Source: Brevundimonas sp. M20 (GTDB lineage Bacteria; Pseudomonadota; Alphaproteobacteria; Caulobacterales; Caulobacteraceae). Taken from it: a DNA stretch of 64,000 nucleotides. Both the position numbers and the translations under genes were made by a program. Location of the stretch: NCBI RefSeq assembly GCF_006547065.1, contig NZ_CP041243.1:372001-436000 (forward strand), read 5' to 3'. This document shows, in pieces, positions 52,216 to 60,218 of the stretch. Each line of letters starts with the position of its first letter. The stretch's first letter is position 1. The notes under the pieces were generated by a model that was not told the DNA's origin, ran no database searches, and saw only the letters and a list, made by a program, of their open reading frames with translations.

Positions 52216-53370
52216 TCAGGCGGCTCTCGCCGTCGCTTCGCCCGCACGGGCCAACGGTTCGAACAGCCAGCGGGCCAGATGGCGCACGACCGGCGCCGCG
52301 ACCCCGTCTCCGGTCAGCTTGCAAGCCGCGCTGTAAGACCCCGGCAGACGGTAGCTGTCGGACAGGCCCATCAACCGCGCCGTCTCGCGCGCCGTCATCA
52401 GTCGCGACCGGATGCGGCCATGCTCGATCACCAACAGCGTCTGGCGGCTCGAACCGCCGCCCGGCGTCCGCAGGCAGCCGGCCATGTCGAACCGCACCTC
52501 GGCCCGCTGGACCTTGCGCCCGTCGGCGTCCTTCCGGGTTCGCCGGTAAAGGGCGCCGACCTGCCGGCTACCGGAGGACCGGGCCGCCTCCACCTTGGCC
52601 CGATTGACCGGCGACATCAGCTCCAGCAGCCGCGCCGTCTGCACCTGATTGTGCCACTCCAGATGGGCGCCCTCGGCCTCCGTCACTTCGGCCAGACGGG
52701 CGGGCGGCGCTTCCGGTTCCGGCAACCGCCACCACAGGGCGCGTTCCCGCAGGTCCTGCGGCAGCCGCTCGACCGCCCGGGTCAGATTGGCGGGATGGAA
52801 CGACCCCTCAGGTCCGCTCGCCAGCAAGGCCGGGTCGACGGACACATCGCCCCGGACCCCGATCACGAACAGCCGGGGTCGCGACTGCGGCACGAACCGG
52901 TCCGCGTTGATCACCAGCGCCCCGAAGGCATAGCCCGCCTCATCCCAGGTCCGGCACAGGATTTCGAAGTCACGCCCCTCCCGCGATGTCAGGGCCCCGC
53001 AGACATTCTCGATGGCGACGATCTTCGGGCCCCGCCCCTCGCGGACCAGTCCGTTGGCCAGTCCCCAGAAGGCGTGGAAAGTCCCCGAGCGGGCGCCGCC
53101 CAGCCCCGCTCCATGTCCCGCCAGCGACAGGTCCTGGCAGGGGAAGGAGCCCCACATCAGGTCCGCCTGTCCCGGCAGATCGGCGGAGCTCAGGGCGCCG
53201 ATGTCGCCGACCACCAGGTCCTCGCCGCCCCAGTTGGCGCGGTAGAAGGCGGCCTTTTGCGGGTCGATGTCATTGGCGAAGGCGCAGGTCCAGCCGTCGC
53301 CGAGCCCCGCCCGCAGCATGCCGCCGCCAGCGAAGAACTCATACGCCTGAAAAGGTGCCGATTCGACCAT
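52216..53370 (-). CDS. orphan DNA cytosine-5 methyltransferase
   Basis: This 384-residue protein has motif I 'YEFFAGGGMLRAGLG', motif II 'CAFANDIDPQKAAFYRANWG', the catalytic motif IV 'WGSFPCQDLSLAGHGAG' (PCQ), motif VI 'IVAIENVCG', motif VIII 'VPQSRPRLFVIGV' and the C-terminal motif X region 'TGDGVAAPVVRHLARWLF'. All key residues are present, so it should methylate C5 of cytosine. No restriction endonuclease or Vsr gene is next to it. The target sequence cannot be read from the protein. Confidence 0.92.
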   Translation of the reverse strand: MVESAPFQAYEFFAGGGMLRAGLGDGWTCAFANDIDPQKAAFYRANWGGEDLVVGDIGALSSADLPGQADLMWGSFPCQDLSLAGHGAGLGGARSGTFHAFWGLANGLVREGRGPKIVAIENVCGALTSREGRDFEILCRTWDEAGYAFGALVINADRFVPQSRPRLFVIGVRGDVSVDPALLASGPEGSFHPANLTRAVERLPQDLRERALWWRLPEPEAPPARLAEVTEAEGAHLEWHNQVQTARLLELMSPVNRAKVEAARSSGSRQVGALYRRTRKDADGRKVQRAEVRFDMAGCLRTPGGGSSRQTLLVIEHGRIRSRLMTARETARLMGLSDSYRLPGSYSAACKLTGDGVAAPVVRHLARWLFEPLARAGEATARAA

Positions 53371-53411
53371 TGCCTCCGAGCATGGAGCCTCGGCGGCGCC
53401 CGGTCCATGGG

Positions 53412-54377
53412 TCAGCCGACCAGGGCCTGCCGGTCCCGCTCCAGGAAGGCCACCACCTCGGCGATCTGCGTCCGCGGGTTGCGGGTGTGCGGATAGGCAT
53501 GGGCCGTCCGAGGCTTCCGGTCGAACCAGATTTCGTCCACCACCTCGGCTGGCCGGGTCGCCGCCAGCCAGTCGATGGTGTCGGCCCCCTCGTCGTCATT
53601 GCGCAGGATGGGCGCCAGCACTTTGCGGAACTTGGGCAGGGAGGTCTTCACCCCCGCCGTATCCGCCCAGCCGGGGTGTACGGCATAGGTCTTCGCCCCG
53701 ATGTCGGCGAAGGTCGCCCGCCAGTGCTCAGCCAGCGCCAGTTGCGCCCGCTTGTGCGCCGCATAGGCGGCGAAGCCGTTGAACTTTTCCTCGGGGATAT
53801 TCAGCATCGATTTGGTCAGGGGCAGATTATAGAGCCCGCCCGAGACGACGTTGATCACCGCCGCCCCCCGCGCCAGCCGACCCTCGGCATACAGCTGCTC
53901 GGTCAGGATGTAGTGGCCCAGCAGATTGGTCGCGTAGGAGGTCTCCAGCCCCTCCGCCGTCGCTTCGTAGGACCGCATCAGCAGCCCGACATTGTTGACC
54001 AGCACATCGAACGTCTGGCTCACGATCTCGGGCCGGCGGGTCAGGTCCGACACGGCCTTCATTGAGGACAGGTCGCAGACCACCGGGACGATCTGGCCGG
54101 GCAGGCCAGAGGCGGCGGTTTGCAGGGCTTCCAGCGCGGCGACGTTGCGGCCGACGGCATGGACGGTCGCTCCCTTCTTTACGCCGCGAAGCGCCGCGGC
54201 GCGGCCCAGCCCGCCTGTCGCACCGGTGACCAGCCAGGTCTGACCGGAATAGTCAGCCCGCACGGGACGGAAAGGCAGTCCACGCGCGACGTAGCCGACA
54301 CGCGTGAACGAAGGTGCGAAGCGGGCGTAGAAATTCATAGATTTCATAAGGGCTTGCAGAAACGGCGGTTCAGCCAT
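53412..54377 (-). CDS. short-chain dehydrogenase/reductase (DHRS12-like)
   Basis: This 321-residue protein has the NAD(P)-binding 'WLVTGATGGLGRAAAL' at about 48-63, 'VLVNNVG' (NNxG), a serine in 'VINVVSGGLYNLPL' and the catalytic YxxxK in 'FAAYAAHKRAQLALAEHW'. An N-terminal extension of about 40 residues and the C-terminal 'EIWFDRKPRTAHAYP' are seen in DHRS12-like SDRs of actinobacteria and alphaproteobacteria. It is divergent from the next gene by 134 bases. Confidence 0.88.
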   Translation of the reverse strand: MAEPPFLQALMKSMNFYARFAPSFTRVGYVARGLPFRPVRADYSGQTWLVTGATGGLGRAAALRGVKKGATVHAVGRNVAALEALQTAASGLPGQIVPVVCDLSSMKAVSDLTRRPEIVSQTFDVLVNNVGLLMRSYEATAEGLETSYATNLLGHYILTEQLYAEGRLARGAAVINVVSGGLYNLPLTKSMLNIPEEKFNGFAAYAAHKRAQLALAEHWRATFADIGAKTYAVHPGWADTAGVKTSLPKFRKVLAPILRNDDEGADTIDWLAATRPAEVVDEIWFDRKPRTAHAYPHTRNPRTQIAEVVAFLERDRQALVG

Positions 54378-54488
54378 CGGTCATCCTCCCCAGCGCGTCC
54401 ATTGTCGCTTTCGTAAACATACTAAATGAGTGAGGCGTGTTGGCAACCGGCTTGCGTTTATGGACTAATGGCGTAACGGTTCGATATC

Positions 54489-54497
54489 GAAAGTCAC
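54489..54497. promoter_or_regulatory. GAAAGTCAC motif before the catabolic operon
   Basis: GAAAGTCAC lies 15 bases before the ATG at 54512. A palindromic form is at 55558 and a related motif at 60189. It is a candidate half-site for the cluster's regulator. Confidence 0.3.
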
Positions 54498-54511
54498 AGG
54501 TGCCGCTTTTC

Positions 54512-55534
54512 ATGACCAGACCGATCCGCGTGATCCAGTGGGCGACCGGCTCGATGGGCAAGACCTGTCTGAGGGCGGTCATCGACGATCCGCGCTTCGA
54601 ACTGGTCGGGCTGTTCGTCTATGGGGCGGCCAAGTCGGGCAAGGATGCCGGTGAGATCGCGCGACGCGATCCGACCGGCGTGATCGCCACCCGGTCCATC
54701 GACGATGTTCTGGCGCTGGAGGCGGATGTGGTCCTGCACTGCCCGATGTTGTCAGACCCCTACGATGGTCATGACGCCGACGTTCGCCGCCTGCTGGAGG
54801 CGGGCAAGAACGTCATCTCGATCAACAACTACTTCGAGCCCGGGGCGCTCGGCGCGGACTATGCGGCCCGCCTCGAGAGCAGCGCCTTGAAAGGAGGCGT
54901 GACGCTCGCTGGAACGGGAGTCAATCCGGGATGGGTGGCCGAGAGAATGGCGGCCAATGCGGTGTCGCTATGCCTGTCGCATCGGAACGTCGCGACCCGG
55001 GAAATCATTGATTGCACAACGGTTCCGAACCCCGACTATGTGTTCGAGGCCCTCGGCTTCGGTGCGGACCCGGCGTCCATTGATCTTGTGGACGGCGCTC
55101 TGGCGCGGACCTTCGACAGCATGTTCGCCCAGAGCGTGGAAGGTCTGGCGCAGCGGATCGGGCTAAGCCTGGACGGCTATGAATCAGACCATCAGCTGCG
55201 GCTCGCGGCACGGGATCTGACCGTGGCCGCCGGGACTATTCCGGAAGGCACGGTCGCGGCGACCACCTGGCGTGTGCACGGCCTCGTAGACGGGGGCCGT
55301 CGCATCACCCATGAGGTCAACTGGATCATGGACCCGACCGATCCGGCCTTCGCCGGGAAACCTCACTGGCAGATCGACGTGGATGGCCTTCCGGGCCTGA
55401 CCATTGCAATGGATCTGGTGGATACGGCCCCCGAGGGTGTCCGCACCAAACCGGAGCAGTTCGCGGTCGCCGCCATGGTGCTGGACGCCATTCCACGCGT
55501 TGTTTCGGCGCCCCCGGGACTGCTGCGACTGTGA
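54512..55534 (+). CDS. NAD(P)-dependent dehydrogenase with DapB-like N-terminal domain
   Basis: This 340-residue protein has a Rossmann start of the dihydrodipicolinate-reductase type ('RVIQWATGSMGKTCLRAVID'), 'LEADVVLHCPMLSD' and 'NVISINNYFEPGALG', then 'GTGVNPGWVAERM'. Relatives include 2,4-diaminopentanoate dehydrogenase and many uncharacterised proteins in mycobacteria and sphingomonads linked to steroid or aromatic degradation. The exact substrate is unknown. It opens a run of plus-strand catabolic genes. Confidence 0.8.
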   Translation: MTRPIRVIQWATGSMGKTCLRAVIDDPRFELVGLFVYGAAKSGKDAGEIARRDPTGVIATRSIDDVLALEADVVLHCPMLSDPYDGHDADVRRLLEAGKNVISINNYFEPGALGADYAARLESSALKGGVTLAGTGVNPGWVAERMAANAVSLCLSHRNVATREIIDCTTVPNPDYVFEALGFGADPASIDLVDGALARTFDSMFAQSVEGLAQRIGLSLDGYESDHQLRLAARDLTVAAGTIPEGTVAATTWRVHGLVDGGRRITHEVNWIMDPTDPAFAGKPHWQIDVDGLPGLTIAMDLVDTAPEGVRTKPEQFAVAAMVLDAIPRVVSAPPGLLRL

Positions 55535-55557
55535 CCGGAGCGGGTTGCCCGCTAACA

Positions 55558-55573
55558 AAAGTCATGTCACTTT
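55558..55573. promoter_or_regulatory. inverted repeat AAAGTCATGTCACTTT
   Basis: AAAGT(C)A...T(C)ACTTT is nearly palindromic and lies 38 bases before the ATG at 55611. It is the best candidate operator in the catabolic cluster. Confidence 0.4.
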
Positions 55574-55610
55574 CAATCAAAGACTAAAATAGCGACTTGA
55601 GGAAACGACC

Positions 55611-56141
55611 ATGGCCGAACGCGATCCCGAGGTGCAGGCGCTTCTGGACAAGAAGGCGATCGAGGAAACGCTGCTGTTGTTCCTGCGCGGGTGTGATCGC
55701 GGGGATGAAGCGTTGGTGGAGCGGGCCTACTGGCCCGACGGCTGGGAGGATCACGGCGGCACCTTCAACGGTCCGGCCAGCGAGTGGGTGGCTGTGGTCA
55801 AGGAGCGTCTGCCCAAGGCCGGGCTGATGAACCACCTCGCCATGAACATGGTCATCGAGCTGAAGAGCGCCACCACGGCGACCGCGGAATGCTACATCCT
55901 CACGGCGTCCCGCCTGAAGGTGAAGGGCGAACTGTTTGACACCCGCACCTTGGCCCGCTGTGTCGATCAGATGGAAAAGCGGGGGAGCGAGTGGCGGATC
56001 CTGCGCCGCACCATGTGCTGGGAGTGGAACGAGGAACACGAAATCTCGGAAACCTGGGCGCGGGGCGCGATCACCAACGATCCGAGCCAGTTGCGCCGCG
56101 GAGCCAAGAAGCCCGACGACATCATCTACACCGCCGCCTGA
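55611..56141 (+). CDS. SnoaL/NTF2-like protein
   Basis: This 176-residue protein has the SnoaL-4 pattern: 'DKKAIEETLLLFLRGCDRGD' helix, 'YWPDGWEDHGGTFNG' with the conserved D-H pair, and 'EWRILRRTMCWEWNEE' at the end of the barrel. Such proteins act as small dehydratases, isomerases or ring-hydroxylase-like subunits. It is followed nine bases later by an SDR gene, so the two probably act on one pathway. Confidence 0.82.
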   Translation: MAERDPEVQALLDKKAIEETLLLFLRGCDRGDEALVERAYWPDGWEDHGGTFNGPASEWVAVVKERLPKAGLMNHLAMNMVIELKSATTATAECYILTASRLKVKGELFDTRTLARCVDQMEKRGSEWRILRRTMCWEWNEEHEISETWARGAITNDPSQLRRGAKKPDDIIYTAA

Positions 56142-56150
56142 GGTTCGATC

Positions 56151-56909
56151 ATGGAAGTTCAGGGCTGTGTCGCCATCGTCACCGGCGCCAATCGCGGGAT
56201 CGGCGAGGCTTTCGTCCGGGTGCTGATGCAGGAGGGGGCGGCCAGGGTCTATGCGGGCGCCCGCGACCCGGCGTCGGCCAAACACCTTGAGGAAGAGTTC
56301 CCCGGCAGGGTTCAGGCCGTGGCGCTAGACGTCTCGAAGCCGGACCAGATCACGGCGGCGGCGGCCGGCTGTCCGGACGTGTCGGTCGTGGTCAACAATG
56401 CGGGTGCCTTCCACAACGCGCTGCTGATCGGCGCGGACGACATGTCGGCGGCGCGCAACGAAATGGAGGTCAACTATTTCGGCCCCCTCGCGATGGCCCG
56501 CGCCTTCGCTCCGATCCTGAAAGCCAACGGCGGCGGGGCGATTCTGAACGTCCTTTCGGTGGGCGGCATCCTCGCCGTGCCGAACATGGGCGGCTACAGC
56601 CCGTCGAAATTCGCCATGCGCGCGGCGGGAACCTGTATCCGCGCTGAGCTGGCCGGGCAGGGTACGACCGTCACCTCATTGATCGTCGGATCGGTCGATA
56701 CCCGCATGGCCTCGCACGTAAGGGGCGCCAAGGAGGCGCCGGAAGACATCGCCCGTGTCGCCATGCGCGGTATCACGCGCGGGACCGACGAAATCGATAC
56801 CGACCGCTTCGCCGTCGAGATGCGCGCCGCCAAGGCCCGCGATCCGAAGGGGCTGGAGCGGCAGATGGCCAAGGCCGTCCACGTCAAGGAACCGACGACC
56901 GGCCGCTAG
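56151..56909 (+). CDS. short-chain dehydrogenase/reductase
   Basis: This 252-residue classical SDR has 'AIVTGANRGIGEAFVRVL' (TGxxxGIG), 'VVVNNAGAFHNALL', serine in 'AILNVLSVGGILAVPN' and YxxxK in 'GGYSPSKFAMRAAGTCIRAE'. The late 'VGSVDTRM' is the PG-motif region. It oxidises or reduces an alcohol/ketone on the pathway intermediate. It is preceded nine bases upstream by the SnoaL-like gene. Confidence 0.92.
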   Translation: MEVQGCVAIVTGANRGIGEAFVRVLMQEGAARVYAGARDPASAKHLEEEFPGRVQAVALDVSKPDQITAAAAGCPDVSVVVNNAGAFHNALLIGADDMSAARNEMEVNYFGPLAMARAFAPILKANGGGAILNVLSVGGILAVPNMGGYSPSKFAMRAAGTCIRAELAGQGTTVTSLIVGSVDTRMASHVRGAKEAPEDIARVAMRGITRGTDEIDTDRFAVEMRAAKARDPKGLERQMAKAVHVKEPTTGR

Positions 56910-56944
56910 GCGCCGGCGCACAAAGAAAAAGGGGAGGGAGCCCA

Positions 56945-57766
56945 ATGCCGCCGATTCAGGAGATCATCACGATCCTGGGAATTAACCTCGGGGTCTGTAT
57001 CGCGTCCTTCGTTATCCTCTGGGCCATCGGCTGCGTTCTGAAGGACGTCACGTTCGTCGACGCCTGGTGGGCGCTGGGGCTGGCCTTCATGGCCGTGACG
57101 ACCTTCCTGCAGGCGGATGGCTCGCCTGCCCGGATGCAGTTGCTGCTGGTGCTCGCCGGCGTCTGGGGGCTGCGCCTCGGTCTGTACATCCTTTGGCGCT
57201 GGCGCTCACATGGGCCGGACAGGCGCTATGTGAAGATGCTGACCCGCGCGCAGGAGACCAAGGGCTGGAGCTTCCCGGTCGCGTCCTGGCGTCTGGTCTT
57301 CATGTTCCAGGCTCCGATCCTTTGGGCCGTCAGCCTCCCGGTCCAGCTGGGTCAGCTTTCGACCACCCCGGCCGCAATCGGAACGCTCGGCTGGATCGGC
57401 GCCGCGTTGGTGATCTTCGGCATCCTGTTCGAGAGCACCGCCGACTTCCAGCTGGTGCGCTTCAAGGCGAACAAGGCCAACGAGGGCAAGGTGCTGTCCA
57501 GCGGCCTCTGGAAATATACGCGTCACCCGAACTACTTCGGCGACCTGTGCGTCTGGTTCGGCCTTTGGCTGGTGGCGGCCGAGACGGGGCTGCTGGGCAT
57601 CGTCTCCATCGCCGGCCCGCTGCTGCTCCTGCTGATGTTCGTGAAGTACAGCGGAGGGCCGTCCTACGAGAAACGCCTGACCTATCAGCGTCCCGGCTAT
57701 GCGGAATACATCGCCCGCACCAGTTCGCTGATCCCGTGGCCGCCAAAGAAGGCGGGGGCCGCGTGA
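56945..57766 (+). CDS. DUF1295 membrane protein (steroid 5-alpha-reductase-like)
   Basis: This 273-residue protein has about seven hydrophobic helices. The DUF1295 signature is clear: 'TFVDAWWALGLAFMAV', 'FESTADFQLVRFKANKANEG', 'SSGLWKYTRHPNYFGDLCVW' and 'KYSGGPSYEKRL'. Relatives reduce a double bond in steroid-like or isoprenoid lipids using NADPH. A GGGGAGGGAG site precedes the ATG. The stop overlaps the start of the next gene. Confidence 0.88.
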   Translation: MPPIQEIITILGINLGVCIASFVILWAIGCVLKDVTFVDAWWALGLAFMAVTTFLQADGSPARMQLLLVLAGVWGLRLGLYILWRWRSHGPDRRYVKMLTRAQETKGWSFPVASWRLVFMFQAPILWAVSLPVQLGQLSTTPAAIGTLGWIGAALVIFGILFESTADFQLVRFKANKANEGKVLSSGLWKYTRHPNYFGDLCVWFGLWLVAAETGLLGIVSIAGPLLLLLMFVKYSGGPSYEKRLTYQRPGYAEYIARTSSLIPWPPKKAGAA

Positions 57767-59268
57767 AGCGGCCCGCCACCCCCCGCGTCATGTCCACCCC
57801 CGGGATCGGCGAGATGACGCCGCGGGGGATGGGGGCCTTGCTGGACATCCACGCCGCGCGCGATCCGGACGCTCCGGCCCTGTCGTTCGAGGAAACGACC
57901 CTGACCCGCGCGGCGCTCGCTTCGCGGGTCAACCGTCGAGCACGGACCCTGGAACGACTGGGCGTGCAGGCGGGAGACTTCGTCGCCATCGCCTTGCCGA
58001 ACACCCCGGCCTTCCTGGAACTGGCGTTCGCGATCTGGGCCCTCGGAGCGACCCCGGCGCCCCTGTCGCACAAGCTGCCGGCCGCTGAACTGGCGGGTAT
58101 CCTTGATCTGCTGAAGCCTCGACTGGTGGTCATCAATGATGCGGCGAAGGCGGGCGAATGGCCCGCTCATGCGGAGGCCGACACCTTCGACCCCGACGCC
58201 GACAGCAGCCCGCTGCCGGAGAAGATCGCGCCTCACCTGAAAGCTATCGCCTCGGGCGGCAGCACCGGGCGGCCCAAGGTCATCGTCGATATGTCGCCGG
58301 GGGTCGCAGACCCGGACAAGCCCCTGCTGGGCATGTTGCCGGATGACGACGTCCTGATGAATCCGGGGCCGCTGTATCACGCCGCCCCCTTCGGCATGAC
58401 CTGCTTCGCGCTCGGTTGGGGCCTGCACGTGGTGCTGATGCCCCGCTTCGACGCCGAGGAAGCCCTTCGTCTGATCGAGCGGCACAAGGTCCGCTGGTTG
58501 TTTCAGGTGCCGACCATGATGCACCGCATCTGGGCCCTGCCGGATGAGGTGAAGGCGAAGTACGACATCAGCTCGCTGGACGCGGTCATGCACATCGCGG
58601 CCCCTTGTCCGCCCTGGCTCAAGCAGGCCTGGATCGACTGGGTGGGGGCCGAGACGGTCTGGGAGCTCTACACCGGTACGGAGGCCATGGGCGGCACCGG
58701 CATCAACGGTGTCCAGTGGTTGAGCAAGCCCGGCTCGGTCGGCCGCATCCTGCCCGGCTACGAAATGCAGGTCCTGCGCCCGGACGGCTCGCCCTGTGAC
58801 ATCGACGAGGTCGGGGAGATCTTCTTCCGCCCATTGCGGGGGCAGGGCGCCACCTACCGCTACCTCGGCGCCGAGCCGAAAGCGGTTGGCGGCTTCGAGA
58901 CCCTCGGTGACATGGGACGGGTGGACGCGGATGGCTATCTGTTCCTCGCCGACCGTCGTGTGGACATGATCCTGTCGGGGGGCGCGAACGTCTATCCGGC
59001 CGAGGTCGAGGCGGCGATCGACGCCTTCCCGGGGGTTCAGTGCAGCGTGGTCATCGGCCTGCCCGATGACGATCTGGGCCAGCGCGTCCACGCCATTGTT
59101 GAGACCGTGGACGGAGCGCTGGATCAGGCGGCGCTCGCTGAATTCCTCGCCGACCGCATCGCCCGCTACAAACAGCCCCGCACGTTCGAGGTCACCGCCG
59201 ACCGCCTGCGTGATGATGCGGGCAAGGTCCGGCGCAGTCAGCTTAGAGCCGAGCGGCTGGAGCGCTGA
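57763..59268 (+). CDS. acyl-CoA synthetase (AMP-binding, class I adenylate-forming)
   Basis: This 501-residue enzyme activates a carboxylic acid to its CoA thioester via an acyl-AMP. P-loop-like motif 'AIASGGSTGRPKVIVDM', 'WELYTGTEAMGGTGIN' (A5), 'YLFLADRRVDMILSGGANVY' (A8) and 'DRIARYKQPRTFEV' are visible; the final A10 lysine is represented by 'DDAGKVRRSQL'. The N-terminal part is short. GTG at 57763 overlaps the upstream stop (GTGA); the ATG at 57790 is the alternative. It resembles synthetases for cyclic or terpenoid acids, but this is uncertain. Confidence 0.88.
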   Translation: MKRPATPRVMSTPGIGEMTPRGMGALLDIHAARDPDAPALSFEETTLTRAALASRVNRRARTLERLGVQAGDFVAIALPNTPAFLELAFAIWALGATPAPLSHKLPAAELAGILDLLKPRLVVINDAAKAGEWPAHAEADTFDPDADSSPLPEKIAPHLKAIASGGSTGRPKVIVDMSPGVADPDKPLLGMLPDDDVLMNPGPLYHAAPFGMTCFALGWGLHVVLMPRFDAEEALRLIERHKVRWLFQVPTMMHRIWALPDEVKAKYDISSLDAVMHIAAPCPPWLKQAWIDWVGAETVWELYTGTEAMGGTGINGVQWLSKPGSVGRILPGYEMQVLRPDGSPCDIDEVGEIFFRPLRGQGATYRYLGAEPKAVGGFETLGDMGRVDADGYLFLADRRVDMILSGGANVYPAEVEAAIDAFPGVQCSVVIGLPDDDLGQRVHAIVETVDGALDQAALAEFLADRIARYKQPRTFEVTADRLRDDAGKVRRSQLRAERLER

Positions 59269-59282
59269 TACGGGCATGAAAA

Positions 59283-59308
59283 GAGGCGCACGGTCGCCCG
59301 TGCGCCTC
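59283..59308. terminator. bidirectional terminator
   Basis: GAGGCGCACGG, four-base loop, CCGTGCGCCTC, with A-rich sequence before and a T-containing run after. It lies between convergent genes. Confidence 0.75.
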
Positions 59309-59328
59309 TCGCTTTCGTCCCGTCCGGA

Positions 59329-59703
59329 TCAACCCATCGCGGCCGGGTCCTTCATCTGGAAATAGTCGCGCCAGGCGACGATCTTGCCAGCGTCATTGAA
59401 TTCGATGATGCCCATATAGGGGTGGGACACCTTCACCCCCTCGGCGTTGACGTAGTCCTCGCGGCCTTCTGTCAGCACCTTTTTGCCGTTCTGGGCCCAG
59501 TTATCGAGCACCCACTCGGTCTCTGAGTGATTGGCCCAATAGCGGCTGATGAACCTGTCGACCCAGTCGATTCCGATCAGGGGCCGCGTGCCGACGTGGT
59601 AGTGGTACTCTATGGCCGGGTCGAAGGCATCTAGGAACGCCGCCTTGTCGCGGCGTCCCGAGACTTCCATCAATGCCCGCAGGCGGTCGATCGGCGCGGT
59701 CAC
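59329..59703 (-). CDS. NTF2-like protein (limonene-epoxide-hydrolase-like), copy A
   Basis: This 124-residue protein has the small NTF2/LEH barrel: 'DAFDPAIEYHYHVGTRPLIG', 'DRFISRYWANHSETEWVLDN' and the closing 'GKIVAWRDYFQM', with the R-D-Y-F motif of the family. LEH-like proteins hydrolyse epoxides, but many relatives are dehydratases. It overlaps the next gene by four bases (ATGA), so the pair is co-translated. Confidence 0.82.
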   Translation of the reverse strand: MTAPIDRLRALMEVSGRRDKAAFLDAFDPAIEYHYHVGTRPLIGIDWVDRFISRYWANHSETEWVLDNWAQNGKKVLTEGREDYVNAEGVKVSHPYMGIIEFNDAGKIVAWRDYFQMKDPAAMG

Positions 59704-60101
59704 GCCGTAGCCTTGGTGGCGTCCGGCTTCGCCGGGGCGTGAACCTGCGAGGTGTCGTAATAGTCCCGCATCCGGCGGATCAGGCCGTCGCGCACCTCGA
59801 ACACCTGCACGAAAGGATTGTCCATCTTCACGCCCGTGGCGCGATCAATGAGAACCTCCATGCCTTCCACGAACAGCACCTCGCCGTTCTCGGCCGAATG
59901 GGTCACGCGCCATTCCTGCTGGTCAAAGCCCTGCTCATAATTGGACAGGAATTTGCGCATCTTCTCCTTGCCCACGGCAGCCCGTTTGGTGGGGTGCCAG
60001 TGGTACTCGATGTCGTCGGACAGGGTGGCGATGAAGCTCTCGACATCGCGCTTTTTCCACGCGGCCATCATGGCCTCGACCACCTTCATATTCTCGCCCA
60101 T
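59700..60101 (-). CDS. NTF2-like protein (limonene-epoxide-hydrolase-like), copy B
   Basis: This 133-residue protein is related to copy A: 'AWKKRDVESFIATLSDDIEY', 'HWHPTKRAAVGKEKMRKFLS', 'EVRDGLIRRMRDYYDTSQ'. The R-x-R-D-Y motif resembles the LEH active-site strand. Two adjacent copies suggest a heterodimer or two steps of one pathway. Confidence 0.82.
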   Translation of the reverse strand: MGENMKVVEAMMAAWKKRDVESFIATLSDDIEYHWHPTKRAAVGKEKMRKFLSNYEQGFDQQEWRVTHSAENGEVLFVEGMEVLIDRATGVKMDNPFVQVFEVRDGLIRRMRDYYDTSQVHAPAKPDATKATA

Positions 60102-60188
60102 GGCGTCACTCCCGTTCTTGTCGTTGAGCCAACGCTAGGACGGTAAGTTTGTTTATGCAAGCGACCTGACTTGCGCTTTCAAACCGAA

Positions 60189-60195
60189 ACTTTCA
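60189..60195. promoter_or_regulatory. ACTTTCA motif before the NTF2 pair
   Basis: ACTTTCA is the reverse complement of TGAAAGT, the half-site seen at 54489 and 55558. It lies about 90 bases upstream of the 60101 start and between it and the regulator gene's 3' end. Confidence 0.25.
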
Positions 60196-60218
60196 CGTCC
60201 CGGTGAACGCATTGGGGA

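Noticed and set aside
57067..57762. N-terminal extension of the AMP-binding gene overlapping the DUF1295 gene
   Set aside because: The extension is out of frame with the strongly conserved DUF1295 protein. The GTG at 57763 (or ATG at 57790) gives a normal-length synthetase.
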